Source: Calderihabitans maritimus
GTDB taxonomy: Bacteria; Bacillota; KKC1; Calderihabitantales; Calderihabitantaceae
Assembly: GCF_002207765.1 (NCBI RefSeq)
Contig: NZ_BDGJ01000168.1
Coordinates: 1-64,000, forward strand
Reading direction: 5' to 3'
Length of the DNA: 64,000 bases
Shown here: piece after piece, positions 29,386 through 38,945 of the stretch
How positions within the stretch are numbered: the stretch's first letter is position 1
Layout: each line of letters begins with the position of its first letter
Translations under genes and position numbers: made by a program
Notes under the pieces: generated by a model
Seen by the model: the letters and a program-made list of their open reading frames with translations, nothing else
The model's database searches: none
Told to the model about the DNA's origin: nothing

Positions 29386-31281
29386 ATGGAATATCTTGCC
29401 GGTAAATATGACGTTATAGTGATAGGAGCTGGTCATGCCGGTTGTGAAGCGGCTTTGGCATCCGCCAGGATGGGTTGTCGTACACTGTTGTTAACTTTGA
29501 GTTTAGATAATATTGCTCTTATGCCGTGTAACCCTGCGGTTGGTGGTCCGGCTAAAGGGCATCTAGTGCGAGAAATAGATGCCCTTGGGGGAGAAATGGG
29601 GATTAATACCGACAAAAGCTATATTCAAATCAGAATGCTAAATACGGGAAAAGGACCGGCGGTTTATGCACTTAGAGCGCAGACGGACAAAAAACTATAT
29701 CAAAGGGAAATGACTTTAACCTTGGAGCGGCAAGATAACCTGGATGTTAAACAAGCCATAGTTGAAAAAATACTGGTCAAATCGGGTAGAGTGGAGGGAG
29801 TTTTAACCCGGACGGGGGCTAAATTCTTGGGACGTGCAGTGGTAGTTACCACTGGGACTTATCTTCGCGGCCGTATCATAATTGGAGATGTTTATTATAG
29901 CGGCGGACCCAACGGTCAGTTTCCTGCGGTAGAGTTGGCTCAAAGTTTGCGGGATCTCGGTTTGGAAATGGGAAGATTTAAGACGGGAACTCCGGCCCGG
30001 GTTGACCGCCGCAGTGTTAATTTTGATGTCATGATTGAGCAACCAGGGGATGACCGACCTCTATTCTTTTCTTTTTTAAGTACAAACATTGAACGCCCGA
30101 ATGTACCTTGTTGGCTGACTTACACTAACGAAAAAACCCATCAGATAATCAGAAATAATTTACATCGCTCTCCCCTGTACAGTGGAATTATTGAAGGTGT
30201 AGGTCCTCGGTACTGTCCTTCCATTGAAGATAAAGTGGTTAGGTTTGCGGACAAAACGAGTCACCAAGTTTTTTTGGAGCCGGAAGGTCTCCATACGTAT
30301 GAAATGTATGTACAGGGGATGTCTACCAGTCTTCCGGAAGATGTGCAGTTGGAAATGCTTCGCACTATCAAAGGATTAGAAAATGTGGAAATGATGAGGG
30401 CAGGATATGCTATTGAGTATGATTACGTAGTACCTACGCAATTAAAACCGACCTTAGAAACCAAAGAAATTGGCGGTTTGTTTACTGCAGGACAGATCAA
30501 CGGGACTTCTGGGTATGAAGAGGCGGCCGCACAGGGATTGATGGCCGGAATTAATGCAGCGTTACAAGTTAAAGGAGAAGAGCCTTTAGTTTTAAAACGT
30601 TCGGATGCTTATATAGGTGTTTTGATCGACGATTTGGTCACTAAGGGTACTAATGAACCGTACCGGATGTTAACGTCACGGGCCGAATATCGCCTGTTAT
30701 TGCGCCAAGATAATGCCGACTTACGGTTAACGGAAATAGGATATAGAGTTGGATTGGTTTCGAAGGAAAGGTACGAGAAATTTCTTCGTAAGAAAGAACA
30801 GATTGAAAAAGAAATTCAAAGACTCCGGAATTCAGCGGTGGATCCTACGAATCAAAAGGTTAAGGAGATTCTCGAGGCTAAAGGAAGCAGTCCAATAAGA
30901 CAGAAAACCAGTTTAGCTGAATTGTTGAGAAGGCCGGAATTGAACTATGAGGATATCGTGGCTATGGGAGAAGAGAAGCCGGAACTACCTCTTGAGGTCA
31001 GGGAACAAGTGGAGATACAGATCAAGTATGAAGGTTATATTAAAAAACAAATGGCTCAAGTGGAACGGTTTGAAAAGCTAGAAAAGCGACGTATTCCTGG
31101 GGACATTGACTACCGGGAAATTAAGGGTCTTTCCTTGGAAGCCAGACAAAAGCTGGATCGTATCAGGCCGACCTCCATCGGACAGGCCAGTCGGATCTCA
31201 GGAGTTTCTCCTGCGGATATTAATGTTTTGCTGGTATATCTGGAACAACGCAGGCGGCAATCAGGGGATGAAGGACAGTGA
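29386..31281 (+). CDS. mnmG: tRNA uridine-5-carboxymethylaminomethyl modification enzyme MnmG
   Basis: 631 residues from ATG 29386 (AGAGGTG 6 bases upstream). FAD-binding [17 protein letters not shown], the [19 protein letters not shown] signature, and [17 protein letters not shown] are visible. It forms the MnmE-MnmG complex; its gene starts 11 bases after mnmE. Confidence 0.97.
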   Translation: MEYLAGKYDVIVIGAGHAGCEAALASARMGCRTLLLTLSLDNIALMPCNPAVGGPAKGHLVREIDALGGEMGINTDKSYIQIRMLNTGKGPAVYALRAQTDKKLYQREMTLTLERQDNLDVKQAIVEKILVKSGRVEGVLTRTGAKFLGRAVVVTTGTYLRGRIIIGDVYYSGGPNGQFPAVELAQSLRDLGLEMGRFKTGTPARVDRRSVNFDVMIEQPGDDRPLFFSFLSTNIERPNVPCWLTYTNEKTHQIIRNNLHRSPLYSGIIEGVGPRYCPSIEDKVVRFADKTSHQVFLEPEGLHTYEMYVQGMSTSLPEDVQLEMLRTIKGLENVEMMRAGYAIEYDYVVPTQLKPTLETKEIGGLFTAGQINGTSGYEEAAAQGLMAGINAALQVKGEEPLVLKRSDAYIGVLIDDLVTKGTNEPYRMLTSRAEYRLLLRQDNADLRLTEIGYRVGLVSKERYEKFLRKKEQIEKEIQRLRNSAVDPTNQKVKEILEAKGSSPIRQKTSLAELLRRPELNYEDIVAMGEEKPELPLEVREQVEIQIKYEGYIKKQMAQVERFEKLEKRRIPGDIDYREIKGLSLEARQKLDRIRPTSIGQASRISGVSPADINVLLVYLEQRRRQSGDEGQ

Positions 31282-31997
31282 GAACCGGGGAAGAATTACT
31301 CTTACAGGTCGCTGAAGAGGTAGGAATAAAACTTGCGGAAGAACAGGTTAAAAAACTTCTCATTTACAAGGACTTGCTAAAGACTTGGAACAAGAAGTTT
31401 AATTTGACTGCCATTACCGATGAGCAAGGAGTGGTAATAAAGCATTTTATAGATTCTCTGCTCAGTATTAAGGCAGTCGATTTTCCACCCCGGGCGAAGG
31501 TTGTAGACGTTGGTACAGGGGCTGGTTTTCCCGGAATACCGCTCAAAATTTGGGAACCTCGATTGTTTTTAGTGTTAGTAGACGCTTCGAAGAAACGAAT
31601 CACTTTTTTACAAGCAGTTATTAACCAATTGGAGCTAGAAGAAGTAAAGGCGGTTCATGCAAGGGCTGAGGATTTAGGCCAAGAGCGAGGGTTTAGAGAA
31701 GAATTTGATACGGCTGTAGCCAGGGCTGTTGCCCCGTTAAACGTTTTAGCTGAATACTGCTTGCCGTTGGTACGGTTAAATGGTGTTTTTTTAGCCTTGA
31801 AGGGTCCGGAAGGTGAAATAGAATTAAAGCAGGCGGAAACAGCGTTAGAAGAGTTAGGAGGTAAAGTAGAAAAGGTAGAAAGATGTATTCTCCCACGGAT
31901 GAGGGAGAAAAGAACGTTGATTGTAGTTCGTAAAGTGTTAAAAACACCGGAGAAGTTTCCCCGTAGAGCCGGAATTCCTGCCAAAAGGCCTTTGTGA
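31278..31997 (+). CDS. rsmG: 16S rRNA (guanine-527-N7) methyltransferase RsmG
   Basis: 239 residues, GTG start overlapping the mnmG stop. SAM-binding [18 protein letters not shown] and the DSL...LKIWEP core are typical of RsmG (GidB). The C-terminal IPAKRPL tail fits the family. Confidence 0.95.
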   Translation: MRTGEELLLQVAEEVGIKLAEEQVKKLLIYKDLLKTWNKKFNLTAITDEQGVVIKHFIDSLLSIKAVDFPPRAKVVDVGTGAGFPGIPLKIWEPRLFLVLVDASKKRITFLQAVINQLELEEVKAVHARAEDLGQERGFREEFDTAVARAVAPLNVLAEYCLPLVRLNGVFLALKGPEGEIELKQAETALEELGGKVEKVERCILPRMREKRTLIVVRKVLKTPEKFPRRAGIPAKRPL

Positions 31998-32125
31998 GGC
32001 TGCAGAAATCCGGCTTTTATTCTGTGTGTTTACTGGAATTTTAACTCCTAGAGGGAGGGAAGTTGTGTCCTGTTGTGGAATATATTTAGGCAAGTCAAGC
32101 CGGGGCAGTACAGGTGGTGAAAAAT

Positions 32126-32887
32126 ATGGCAAAGGTTATAGCAATTGCGAATCAAAAAGGGGGAGTGGGCAAGACAACTACGGCCGTAAACCTAGGGGCT
32201 TGTCTGGGGACTCTGGGGAAGAAGGTGTTGTTAATTGACATTGACCCCCAGGGAAATGCCAGCAGCGGTTTAGGTTTTAACCGAATGGAAGTAGAACGGT
32301 GCATTTATGACGTAATTATTAACGGCTTGCCTCTAAAAAGTGTTATCCAGGAAACCCGGGTAGAAAATTTACACTTGGTTCCAGCTACCATACAGTTAGC
32401 AGGAGCGGAAATTGAGTTGGTAGCTGCCATCTCCCGGGAAATGAAACTGAAAAAGGCATTGTCACCGGAAAAAGAGAATTATGATTACGTTATTATCGAT
32501 TCTCCTCCCTCATTAGGATTGCTCACTATTAATGCCCTCACTGCAGCGGACAGTCTCATAATCCCCATACAATGCGAGTACTACGCCTTAGAAGGGTTAG
32601 GGCAGTTAATGAATACGATACAGTTAGTACAGAAGCATTTGAATCCCCGGCTCCAGTTAGAAGGCGTCCTTTTGACTATGTTTGATGCGCGGACTAATCT
32701 TTCCATCCAGGTGGTAGATGAAGTTAAGAGTTTTTTTAAAAATAAAGTCTTTAGGACCATAATACCTCGCAACGTTCGGTTAAGCGAAGCACCTAGCCAC
32801 GGGTTGCCGGTTATTATGTATGATCCCAAATGCAGAGGATCGGAAGTTTATTTTGAGTTGGCAAAGGAAGTGATTGAAAATGGCTAA
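32126..32887 (+). CDS. parA: Chromosome-partitioning ATPase ParA/Soj
   Basis: 253 residues from ATG 32126 (AGGTGG 8 bases upstream). Deviant Walker A QKGGVGKTTTAVNLG, DIDPQGNASSG and the YVIIDSPPSLGLLTINAL Walker B segment are clear. In sporulating Firmicutes Soj also modulates DnaA. It overlaps parB by 8 bases. Confidence 0.96.
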   Translation: MAKVIAIANQKGGVGKTTTAVNLGACLGTLGKKVLLIDIDPQGNASSGLGFNRMEVERCIYDVIINGLPLKSVIQETRVENLHLVPATIQLAGAEIELVAAISREMKLKKALSPEKENYDYVIIDSPPSLGLLTINALTAADSLIIPIQCEYYALEGLGQLMNTIQLVQKHLNPRLQLEGVLLTMFDARTNLSIQVVDEVKSFFKNKVFRTIIPRNVRLSEAPSHGLPVIMYDPKCRGSEVYFELAKEVIENG

Positions 32888-33770
32888 GAGAGGATTGGGA
32901 AAAGGATTACAGGCTTTGATACCTAGTGTTCCTTCTTTGGAAGGCAAAGGTGATAGAGGACAGGGAGAAGTGGTTGAATTAAAGGTAGAATCCATCAATC
33001 CTAACAGGTATCAACCCCGGAAAGAATTTGATGATGCAAAACTGGAAGAACTGGCGAATTCAATTAAGCAGCATGGAATAGTACAGCCGGTTGTAGTTAG
33101 GCCTTTAGGAAATGGAAATTATGAATTGGTGGCTGGAGAACGCAGATGGAGAGCTTGCTGCAAGCTGGGAATGAAAACTATTCCGGCTATAATTAAAGAA
33201 ATGTCTGATCGAGAAGCCACAGAAGCAGCACTGATTGAGAATGTTCAGCGGGAGGACCTAAATCCTTTAGAGGAAGCCTGGGCGTATCGAACGCTTATTG
33301 AAGAGTTTAAGTTAACCCAAGAAGAAGTCGCTCGACGGGTGGGCAAGAGCAGGTCTTTCATTGCTAATACTTTGCGACTTTTGAGTTTACCCTGTTCTGT
33401 ACAGGATATGGTTTCAGAAGGCCTGCTAACAGCCGGACATGCTAGGGCTTTGCTTGCGGTAGAAGACAGTGCGGTGCAGGAAGAATTAGCGAACAGGGTG
33501 GTGGCGAAAGGATTATCGGTACGGGAGACAGAGGCCCTGGTGAGGAAGTTTAAGGAACAGCAAACGGAAAAAGGAGAAGGGCGAGATAGCAACAGGGGGG
33601 CCAGATTAGATCCTGTCTATAGGGATATTGCGGAGCGACTGGAAAGCTTTTTGGGTACCAGGGTGAAAATAAAACAACGCGGGGAGCAAGGGAAAATAGA
33701 GATAGACTTTTATAGTCAGGAAGATTTGGGGCGAATTGTTGAGCTTATTCTCCCGCAAGAAGAATTTTAA
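32880..33770 (+). CDS. parB: Chromosome-partitioning CTPase ParB/Spo0J
   Basis: 296 residues from ATG 32880. N-terminal NTPase/CTP-binding core with GERRWRA and TEAALIENVQREDLNPLEEA, a helix-turn-helix (LTQEEVARRVGKSRSFIANT) and a C-terminal dimerisation segment. It loads on parS; two perfect parS sites lie directly after the stop codon. Confidence 0.96.
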   Translation: MAKRGLGKGLQALIPSVPSLEGKGDRGQGEVVELKVESINPNRYQPRKEFDDAKLEELANSIKQHGIVQPVVVRPLGNGNYELVAGERRWRACCKLGMKTIPAIIKEMSDREATEAALIENVQREDLNPLEEAWAYRTLIEEFKLTQEEVARRVGKSRSFIANTLRLLSLPCSVQDMVSEGLLTAGHARALLAVEDSAVQEELANRVVAKGLSVRETEALVRKFKEQQTEKGEGRDSNRGARLDPVYRDIAERLESFLGTRVKIKQRGEQGKIEIDFYSQEDLGRIVELILPQEEF

Positions 33771-33777
33771 AGGATGG

Positions 33778-33793
33778 TGTTTCACGTGAAACA
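33778..33793. promoter_or_regulatory. parS site 1
   Basis: Perfect 16-bp palindrome TGTTTCACGTGAAACA, the ParB/Spo0J nucleation site, 8 bases after parB. Confidence 0.97.
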
Positions 33794-33822
33794 TTTTTAA
33801 ACTGACAAAAGACCGGAGATAA

Positions 33823-33838
33823 TGTTTCACGTGAAACA
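33823..33838. promoter_or_regulatory. parS site 2
   Basis: Second perfect TGTTTCACGTGAAACA, 45 bp centre to centre from the first. Confidence 0.97.
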
Positions 33839-33930
33839 CTATAGAGATAATAAATTGAAGGGCACGAATATTTCTGAAAAATAGAGAAAGATTAAAGTAT
33901 AGAGAGAAATTTACATTGAGGAGGTATCAA

Positions 33931-34140
33931 ATGCCCAAAAAATACTATTTAAAGTATGGCGGGATTCGATTTACGGCCAAAGTACCACCTCAAGATATCA
34001 ACCGCTTCGTTCAGAAACTGCCAGAAGAAAAAAGTTCTTTGTATGAAGTGGCCAAGGAATTGGCAGATAAAGGCTTAATAGAAATTCATCAGGGAGAATT
34101 TAGTAGTATAGACCAGGATATGTTGCCTTATCAAAGGTGA
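33931..34140 (+). CDS. Small conserved-looking protein, function unknown
   Basis: 69 residues from ATG 33931, which follows a GAGGAGG ribosome site (the TTG-start extension would translate through that site). Composition is mixed charged, no membrane segment, no cysteines. It begins MPKKYYLKYGGIRFTAKVPP and contains predicted strand-helix alternation. It lies between the parS sites and the cysteine desulfurase-like gene. I do not recognise a family. Confidence 0.55.
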   Translation: MPKKYYLKYGGIRFTAKVPPQDINRFVQKLPEEKSSLYEVAKELADKGLIEIHQGEFSSIDQDMLPYQR

Positions 34141-34223
34141 GCAGGGGAAACCCTGCTCGTTTTTCGCGGGACAAAATGCTGTCTGACGCAGGGGCAGGGG
34201 AAAATGTAAAGGGGGAATATGCA

Positions 34224-35360
34224 TTGATTTACTTGGATAATGCTGCTACAACCTGGCCGAAACCTCCTGAGGTATGGCAGGCAATGGAGAATGCCCTGAA
34301 GATTAGCGCTAATCCGGGTAGGGGGGGCCACCGCCTGGCTCTGGATGCCGGGCGGATAGTCTTTGAAGCCAGAGAGAAACTTGCGAACTTCTTCGGGGTG
34401 AAAGACCCTAATCATATAGTTTTTACCTCCAACGCTACCGAAGCCCTGAATTTAGGAATTAAAGGCCTTTTGCGCCCGGGCGACCATGCTATCACCAGCA
34501 GTATGGAGCATAACTCAGTAATTCGCCCCTTAAATGAGTTAAGAAAGAAAGGTGTAGAAGTTACAGTCGTTGAATGTGATTCGCAAGGGAGCTTGGATCC
34601 CGAAGATATACGGAAGGCCATTAGACATAATACTAAGTTAATTGCTTTGACACATGCTTCAAATGTAACGGGAACCATTATGCCTGTAGAGGAAGTTGCT
34701 AAAATAGCCCGGGAGAAAGATATCGTTTTTCTTGTAGATGCCGCCCAAACGGCCGGTTCTTTGAAGATTAATTTGGAAGAAACTCCTATAGACCTATTAG
34801 CTTTTTCGGGGCACAAAGGTTTGCTGGGGCCTCCCGGTACTGGGGGACTATATATCCGGGAAGGAGTAAAACTGGAACCGCTAATAACAGGGGGTACTGG
34901 AAGCCAGTCGGAATTGGATTACCAGCCGGAAGTATTGCCGGAGCGTTTTGAAAGCGGCACCCTGAATACGGTAGGCATAGCCGGTCTGGCCGCTGGAATC
35001 GATTTTATTGAAAAAATAGGGTTAGAAAATATACGTCGTCATGAAAAAGAACTTCTGACCCGTTTATTATCGGAACTGGAGAACATTCCCGGAATAAAGG
35101 TATACGGGCCGAAGGATCCAGAATTACAGGTTGCCGTTGTATCTTTAAATATCGAAGACAGGGACTCAGGGGAAATAGCCTTTGTTTTAGACCAGGTATT
35201 CGACATAGGGGTTAGATCGGGTTTACACTGTGCACCAAGGGCCCACCGGACTATTGGAACTTTTCAACAGGGTACCGTTAGAATAAGTTGTTCTTATTTT
35301 AATACGGTAGAGGATATAGAGGCCTGCCTAAATGCCCTGAAGGAGATCGTAACAACCTAA
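34224..35360 (+). CDS. Cysteine desulfurase-family class V aminotransferase
   Basis: 378 residues if begun at TTG 34224 (MIYLDNAATTWPKPPEV, with AAAGGGGG 9 bases upstream); a longer frame to 34137 exists but does not match the family. Key residues: the PLP-binding Lys198 in FSGHKGLLGPPGTGG, His96 in SSMEHNSV and the active-site Cys336 in SGLHCAPRAH. It is a CsdA/SufS-like desulfurase or selenocysteine lyase-like enzyme. No scaffold (iscU/sufU) is adjacent. With selA-selB nearby it could deliver Se or S, but that is inference. Confidence 0.85.
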   Translation: MIYLDNAATTWPKPPEVWQAMENALKISANPGRGGHRLALDAGRIVFEAREKLANFFGVKDPNHIVFTSNATEALNLGIKGLLRPGDHAITSSMEHNSVIRPLNELRKKGVEVTVVECDSQGSLDPEDIRKAIRHNTKLIALTHASNVTGTIMPVEEVAKIAREKDIVFLVDAAQTAGSLKINLEETPIDLLAFSGHKGLLGPPGTGGLYIREGVKLEPLITGGTGSQSELDYQPEVLPERFESGTLNTVGIAGLAAGIDFIEKIGLENIRRHEKELLTRLLSELENIPGIKVYGPKDPELQVAVVSLNIEDRDSGEIAFVLDQVFDIGVRSGLHCAPRAHRTIGTFQQGTVRISCSYFNTVEDIEACLNALKEIVTT

Positions 35361-35427
35361 GAAGGAGGATTTTAACCGAAACGTATGGAATCTAGAGACA
35401 TTTACAAGGAGTAGAAGGAGGATAGCT

Positions 35428-35979
35428 GTGGACTCTGGGATAATAGGATTAATAGAGAAGAATATCGGTCTCTGGTTTGCCATCCAATCTGTTATTATCG
35501 CAGTTATGCTCTTATTTCTCATAATGCTCGGATTACGCTTCCGCAGTTTGAGATACCGATACGAGAGATTAATGAGGGGAGCGAAGGGAATATCTTTGGA
35601 AAAAAGAATCGGTGAATATGCCGATATTGCAGTTGAGAATAAAGAAAAAACGGAAAATCTTGAACAGCAGTTGTTGCACATTAAACAGACTCTGGCTCGC
35701 AGCGTGCAACACATAGGTCTGGTTAGGTTTAACGCTTTTCCAGAAGTAGGGAGTAATTTGAGTTTTGCCCTGGCGTTGCTAGATCAAGAAGGTAACGGTG
35801 TAGTAATCAGTAGTATTTATGGACGGGAGGAGACTCGAATTTTTACCAAACCAGTCGTTAATGGAGATTCCATCTATCATCTGAGTGAAGAGGAAAAGCA
35901 GGCCATCAACGAGGCCATGGTCGGAGATATAGGAGGCTACAGGAATGATCAGGTTCAAAAACCGCGAAGAAGCAGGTAA
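35428..35979 (+). CDS. DUF4446 family membrane-anchored protein
   Basis: 183 residues, GTG start with AAGGAGG. One N-terminal membrane helix (residues 16-36), a coiled-coil segment (about 60-95) and a C-terminal domain with GLVRFNAFPEVGSNLSFALA, diagnostic of DUF4446. This family sits near parB in many Firmicutes. Function unknown. The gene overlaps the next by 35 bases in a different frame. Confidence 0.75.
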   Translation: MDSGIIGLIEKNIGLWFAIQSVIIAVMLLFLIMLGLRFRSLRYRYERLMRGAKGISLEKRIGEYADIAVENKEKTENLEQQLLHIKQTLARSVQHIGLVRFNAFPEVGSNLSFALALLDQEGNGVVISSIYGREETRIFTKPVVNGDSIYHLSEEEKQAINEAMVGDIGGYRNDQVQKPRRSR

Positions 35980-36583
35980 AATGCTGGCCCAATCTATTCC
36001 TCCCCTTCAAGGAGATATCTTCGTGTTAGGTATCCCCCGAGGGGGAGTGGTGGTAGCTGCTCCTGTTGCTTCAATGCTTCAGGCTAATTTAGACATAATT
36101 ATTACGCGAAAAATTGGAGCCCCTTTTAATCCGGAGCTGGCCTTGGGAGCCATAACTCCTGACGGGACCACACTGTACAATGATGACCTGGTTAACAAAT
36201 TTAATATTTCCAAGACAGAGTTGAAGCGGGTGGAAGAACGGGAATTGGAGGAGATTAAGCGGCGGATGAAATTATACCGGCAGAATACAGAACCTCCCGA
36301 TGTTCATAATAAAGTTGTCATTTTAGTAGATGATGGAATAGCTACGGGATTTACGGTACAGGCTGCTCTCCAAGGTCTAAAAAAGCAAAAAGCCCGAAGG
36401 ATAATCCTGGCGGTTCCCGTCGCACCCCCGGATACCGTGAGTATGCTGAAAGAGCAGGTAGATGATTTGATTTGCCTGGCTTCCCCCGAGCCTTTTTACG
36501 CAGTAGGGCAATTTTACGAAGACTTCAGGCAGGTAAGTGATGAAGAAGTAATTGAGCTTTTGCAGAATAATCAACGGTATTAG
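35945..36583 (+). CDS. Phosphoribosyltransferase-family protein
   Basis: 212 residues with the PRPP-binding VVILVDDGIATGFTV motif and an N-terminal GIPRGGVVVA segment. Type I PRTase fold; members of this subgroup resemble ComF-type or orphan PRTases of unknown substrate. GGAGG lies ahead of the ATG. It overlaps DUF4446 by 35 bases, so both are probably co-translated. Confidence 0.8.
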   Translation: MIRFKNREEAGKMLAQSIPPLQGDIFVLGIPRGGVVVAAPVASMLQANLDIIITRKIGAPFNPELALGAITPDGTTLYNDDLVNKFNISKTELKRVEERELEEIKRRMKLYRQNTEPPDVHNKVVILVDDGIATGFTVQAALQGLKKQKARRIILAVPVAPPDTVSMLKEQVDDLICLASPEPFYAVGQFYEDFRQVSDEEVIELLQNNQRY

Positions 36584-36625
36584 GGAACATAATATCCCCG
36601 TAAGCTCAAAAAAAGGGGTGTCTTA

Positions 36626-36868
36626 ATGGCCAGAGTAGTTGGGGTGGAAGAAGGGTTGGAAAACGTAAGGCAGGCATTGGAAGCTGCAGGATTTAAAACG
36701 GTGACCCTGGGACAGGGTAAGGGGGAGGAGATAACCGCGGCAGTTATTAGTGGTACAGACAGGGACCTGATGGAGATGGAAGATATAAAGCTTGCCGTGC
36801 CGGTAATTGACGCCCGTGGGAAATCGGCGGAGGAAGTGTTGGAAAACGTAAAGCGTCTACTTCACTAG
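36626..36868 (+). CDS. UPF0180 (YkuS-like) small protein
   Basis: 80 residues starting MARVVGVEEGLENVRQALEA, with ISGTDRDLMEM and VPVIDARGKSAEEV, the pattern of UPF0180/YkuS. Probably a small alpha/beta cytosolic protein; function unknown. AAAGGGG ribosome site. Confidence 0.7.
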   Translation: MARVVGVEEGLENVRQALEAAGFKTVTLGQGKGEEITAAVISGTDRDLMEMEDIKLAVPVIDARGKSAEEVLENVKRLLH

Positions 36869-36894
36869 ATATTGCACCCGCAGGGGTGCAATAT
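36869..36894. repeat. Perfect 11-bp inverted repeat (stem-loop)
   Basis: ATATTGCACCC-GCAG-GGGTGCAATAT immediately after the UPF0180 stop codon. It lacks a T run in either direction, so it is not a classical terminator; it may stabilise mRNA ends or bind a protein. Confidence 0.6.
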
Positions 36895-36918
36895 TGATGT
36901 ACCGGGGGAGGGTATATA

Positions 36919-37578
36919 TTGATTAAGCTGGCAGATATAGTAAATAATGAGGAAATTAATGCGTACATGAAGAAAGCCCATGAATATTTAGGGCATATGG
37001 GTGCGATAGAACACAGCTACCGTCACGTAGAGATGGTTTCGGCCAACAGTTATCGCATCCTAAAATCTCTGGGATACCCGGAAAGGGAGGCGGAATTGGC
37101 GGCTATAGCGGGATACCTTCATGATTTAGGCAACTTGGTAAGTCGGTATGAACATGGACGAATCGGTGGCTTTATTTTATATGAGATTCTTAAGAAAATG
37201 GGGATGCCTGCGGAGGAAATTGCTGTCATAATGGGAGCTGTGGGCAGTCATGAAGAAAAAAGTGGATACGTGGTAAGCGCCGTATCGGCTGCGGTAATTA
37301 TTGCCGATAAGGCTGACGTACATCGTACCCGTGTGCGGAAGTTTGATAAAGCGGCGTTTACACCTCGTGACCGGGTTAACTACGCGGTGGAAAAATCCTC
37401 TCTGGAAATAGATTCCGATAATCGAATAATTCGTATCCGGCTGTCTATTGATACCACTATTTGTCCGGTGATGGAATATTTTGAAATGTTCCTAACTAAA
37501 ATGTTAATGTGCCGTAGGGCTGCGGCTTTTTTAGGATGTCAACTGGAATTGATCATAAATGAGGCTCGATTATTATAA
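36919..37578 (+). CDS. HD-domain phosphohydrolase
   Basis: 219 residues, TTG start with GGGGGAGGG. The HD metal site appears as H36, HD68-69 in YLHDLGN, with GSHEEKSG and a later IADKADVHR aspartate. These are typical of HD hydrolases acting on nucleotides or cyclic dinucleotides. Substrate unknown. It converges with yyaC, leaving a gap of only 5 bases. Confidence 0.75.
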   Translation: MIKLADIVNNEEINAYMKKAHEYLGHMGAIEHSYRHVEMVSANSYRILKSLGYPEREAELAAIAGYLHDLGNLVSRYEHGRIGGFILYEILKKMGMPAEEIAVIMGAVGSHEEKSGYVVSAVSAAVIIADKADVHRTRVRKFDKAAFTPRDRVNYAVEKSSLEIDSDNRIIRIRLSIDTTICPVMEYFEMFLTKMLMCRRAAAFLGCQLELIINEARLL

Positions 37579-37583
37579 AGTAT

Positions 37584-38225
37584 TTACTGAATTTTTTCCG
37601 AAGAGATACCTGCTCTGGTTTTAACCGGCTGTAGCTGAAGACAACCGTGATAAATACTCAAAGCTATTTTGTTGGCCATTTTCATGACTAGGTTAAGCCG
37701 GGTATTCTGCAAGACAAAGTATTCCATATATCCTCCAACATTTACAGTACCGGTAAAATGAACATGTCCCACCGGGGGCAAATTCTTGTGCACACCGGCT
37801 CCCGGTTTCAGGGAACCGGGAGCCAAGGTTATAAAACCTATGTTTTCGCTAAGGCCGAGGCATGCATCAACGGCAATAATAAGAGGATTATCATAATTCG
37901 CGCCTATTTCTTTTAGTTTCTGTTCCAAATTGCTCGCATGAACCGGCTCATCTAAAGAGCCATAAATAGTTAGATCTTTGGTCATTTCTTGTAATTTGGT
38001 GCCTACCAAAGGACCCAAGCTATCGCCGGTTGAACGATCGGTTCCAATACCAAGGACGATAAGAGGACGATTTTGCTTAGGATCCAGTACTGCCAGGTGT
38101 TTTTTTAATGTTTGGCTAAGGTTATATACAACGTGGGGGTCTTCGTAATGATACTTAATTTTTGGGGGGAGACGAAGTTCAGGTGCTGAATGTCGTCGAA
38201 ATATAAAAGATGAAAAACTAGACAT
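37584..38225 (-). CDS. yyaC: YyaC, GPR-like sporulation protein
   Basis: 213 residues with VLGIGTDRSTGDSLGPLVGTKL and AVDACLGL, signature segments of YyaC, a relative of the germination protease GPR. In B. subtilis yyaC lies close to spo0J. The upstream region carries a sporulation-like promoter (38260-38288). Role in sporulation or spore protein turnover is inferred from the family. Confidence 0.85.
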   Translation of the reverse strand: MSSFSSFIFRRHSAPELRLPPKIKYHYEDPHVVYNLSQTLKKHLAVLDPKQNRPLIVLGIGTDRSTGDSLGPLVGTKLQEMTKDLTIYGSLDEPVHASNLEQKLKEIGANYDNPLIIAVDACLGLSENIGFITLAPGSLKPGAGVHKNLPPVGHVHFTGTVNVGGYMEYFVLQNTRLNLVMKMANKIALSIYHGCLQLQPVKTRAGISSEKIQ

Positions 38226-38259
38226 TTTAAACCTCCCTCACACGACTCTGTACGGCTAG

Positions 38260-38288
38260 AGTATATGCTGTTAGCGGAATTTTTATAC
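38260..38288 (-). promoter_or_regulatory. Possible sporulation sigma-E-type promoter of yyaC
   Basis: Minus-strand GTATAA (38283-38288) and CATATACT (38260-38267), with the spacing and -10 octamer resembling sigma-E promoters (CATAnnnT class). A sigma-A reading (TATACT) lacks a good -35. Confidence 0.35.
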
Positions 38289-38323
38289 AAGACATCTGAA
38301 AAAAGTTTGCTTTGAGAGAGAAA

Positions 38324-38359
38324 AAAAGACGGTTCTTCATGGCGGAAGAGCCGTCTTTT
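38324..38359 (-). terminator. Rho-independent terminator after hsp20
   Basis: Minus-strand AAAGACGG-CTCTTC ... GAAGAA-CCGTCTTT stem with TTTTTT following; A-rich on the other side, so possibly bidirectional. Confidence 0.85.
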
Positions 38360-38364
38360 GGTAG

Positions 38365-38805
38365 CTAATGAATGTCTACTGGAATAATCTTTTTCCTGGT
38401 GTCTCCCACCTTGGGTATTCGCACCTCCAAAATCCCGTTTTTATAAAAAGCTTTAGCTTTGTCTGGTTCTACCCTGGCAGGGAGAGGAATGGTACGGGAA
38501 AAGGTGCCAAAGAAGCGCTCTGAGCGATAGAAATTTTGTTCTTTGATCTCACTTTTTCTTTTTAATTCTCCTTGGATGGATAAACTGTCCTCGGTAACGG
38601 AAACTTGGAGGTCTTCTTTGTTTTCCAATCCCGGTATTTCAGCCGTAGCTATTACCTCTGTGTCGGTTTCGTAAACATCAAGTTTCGGTTCGTAGGCTTC
38701 ATAGCGTTGTAACATAAAGGGGTCGTATAAACGCTCAAATACTTGATTCATCTGGTTTCTCAATTGGCTTAATTCTCGAAGTGGATCCCAACGGACGAGA
38801 GCCAA
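38365..38805 (-). CDS. Hsp20/alpha-crystallin small heat-shock protein
   Basis: 146 residues, TTG start with GGGAGGA. N-terminal MALVRWDPLRELSQL, an alpha-crystallin domain (about 45-135) with ATAEIPGLENKEDLQVSV and a C-terminal IPVDIH resembling the IXI anchoring motif. ATP-independent holdase. It is transcribed divergently from the membrane protease gene. Confidence 0.93.
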   Translation of the reverse strand: MALVRWDPLRELSQLRNQMNQVFERLYDPFMLQRYEAYEPKLDVYETDTEVIATAEIPGLENKEDLQVSVTEDSLSIQGELKRKSEIKEQNFYRSERFFGTFSRTIPLPARVEPDKAKAFYKNGILEVRIPKVGDTRKKIIPVDIH

Positions 38806-38945
38806 AGAAAAGTCCTCCCTTCTGGAAGTTTTGTCTCATTAATATTTTTGATTGCCTGGTTGCAAAATATTCATAGACATAGACCTAAATAAGAGCATTT
38901 AGGATGAGTTAAACATAAAGGTATAGAAAAAGGAGCGAAAATAAA

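Noticed and set aside
28642-29436. A 264-codon minus-strand frame over mnmE
   Set aside because: Shadow of mnmE, Ser-rich composition typical of antisense frames.
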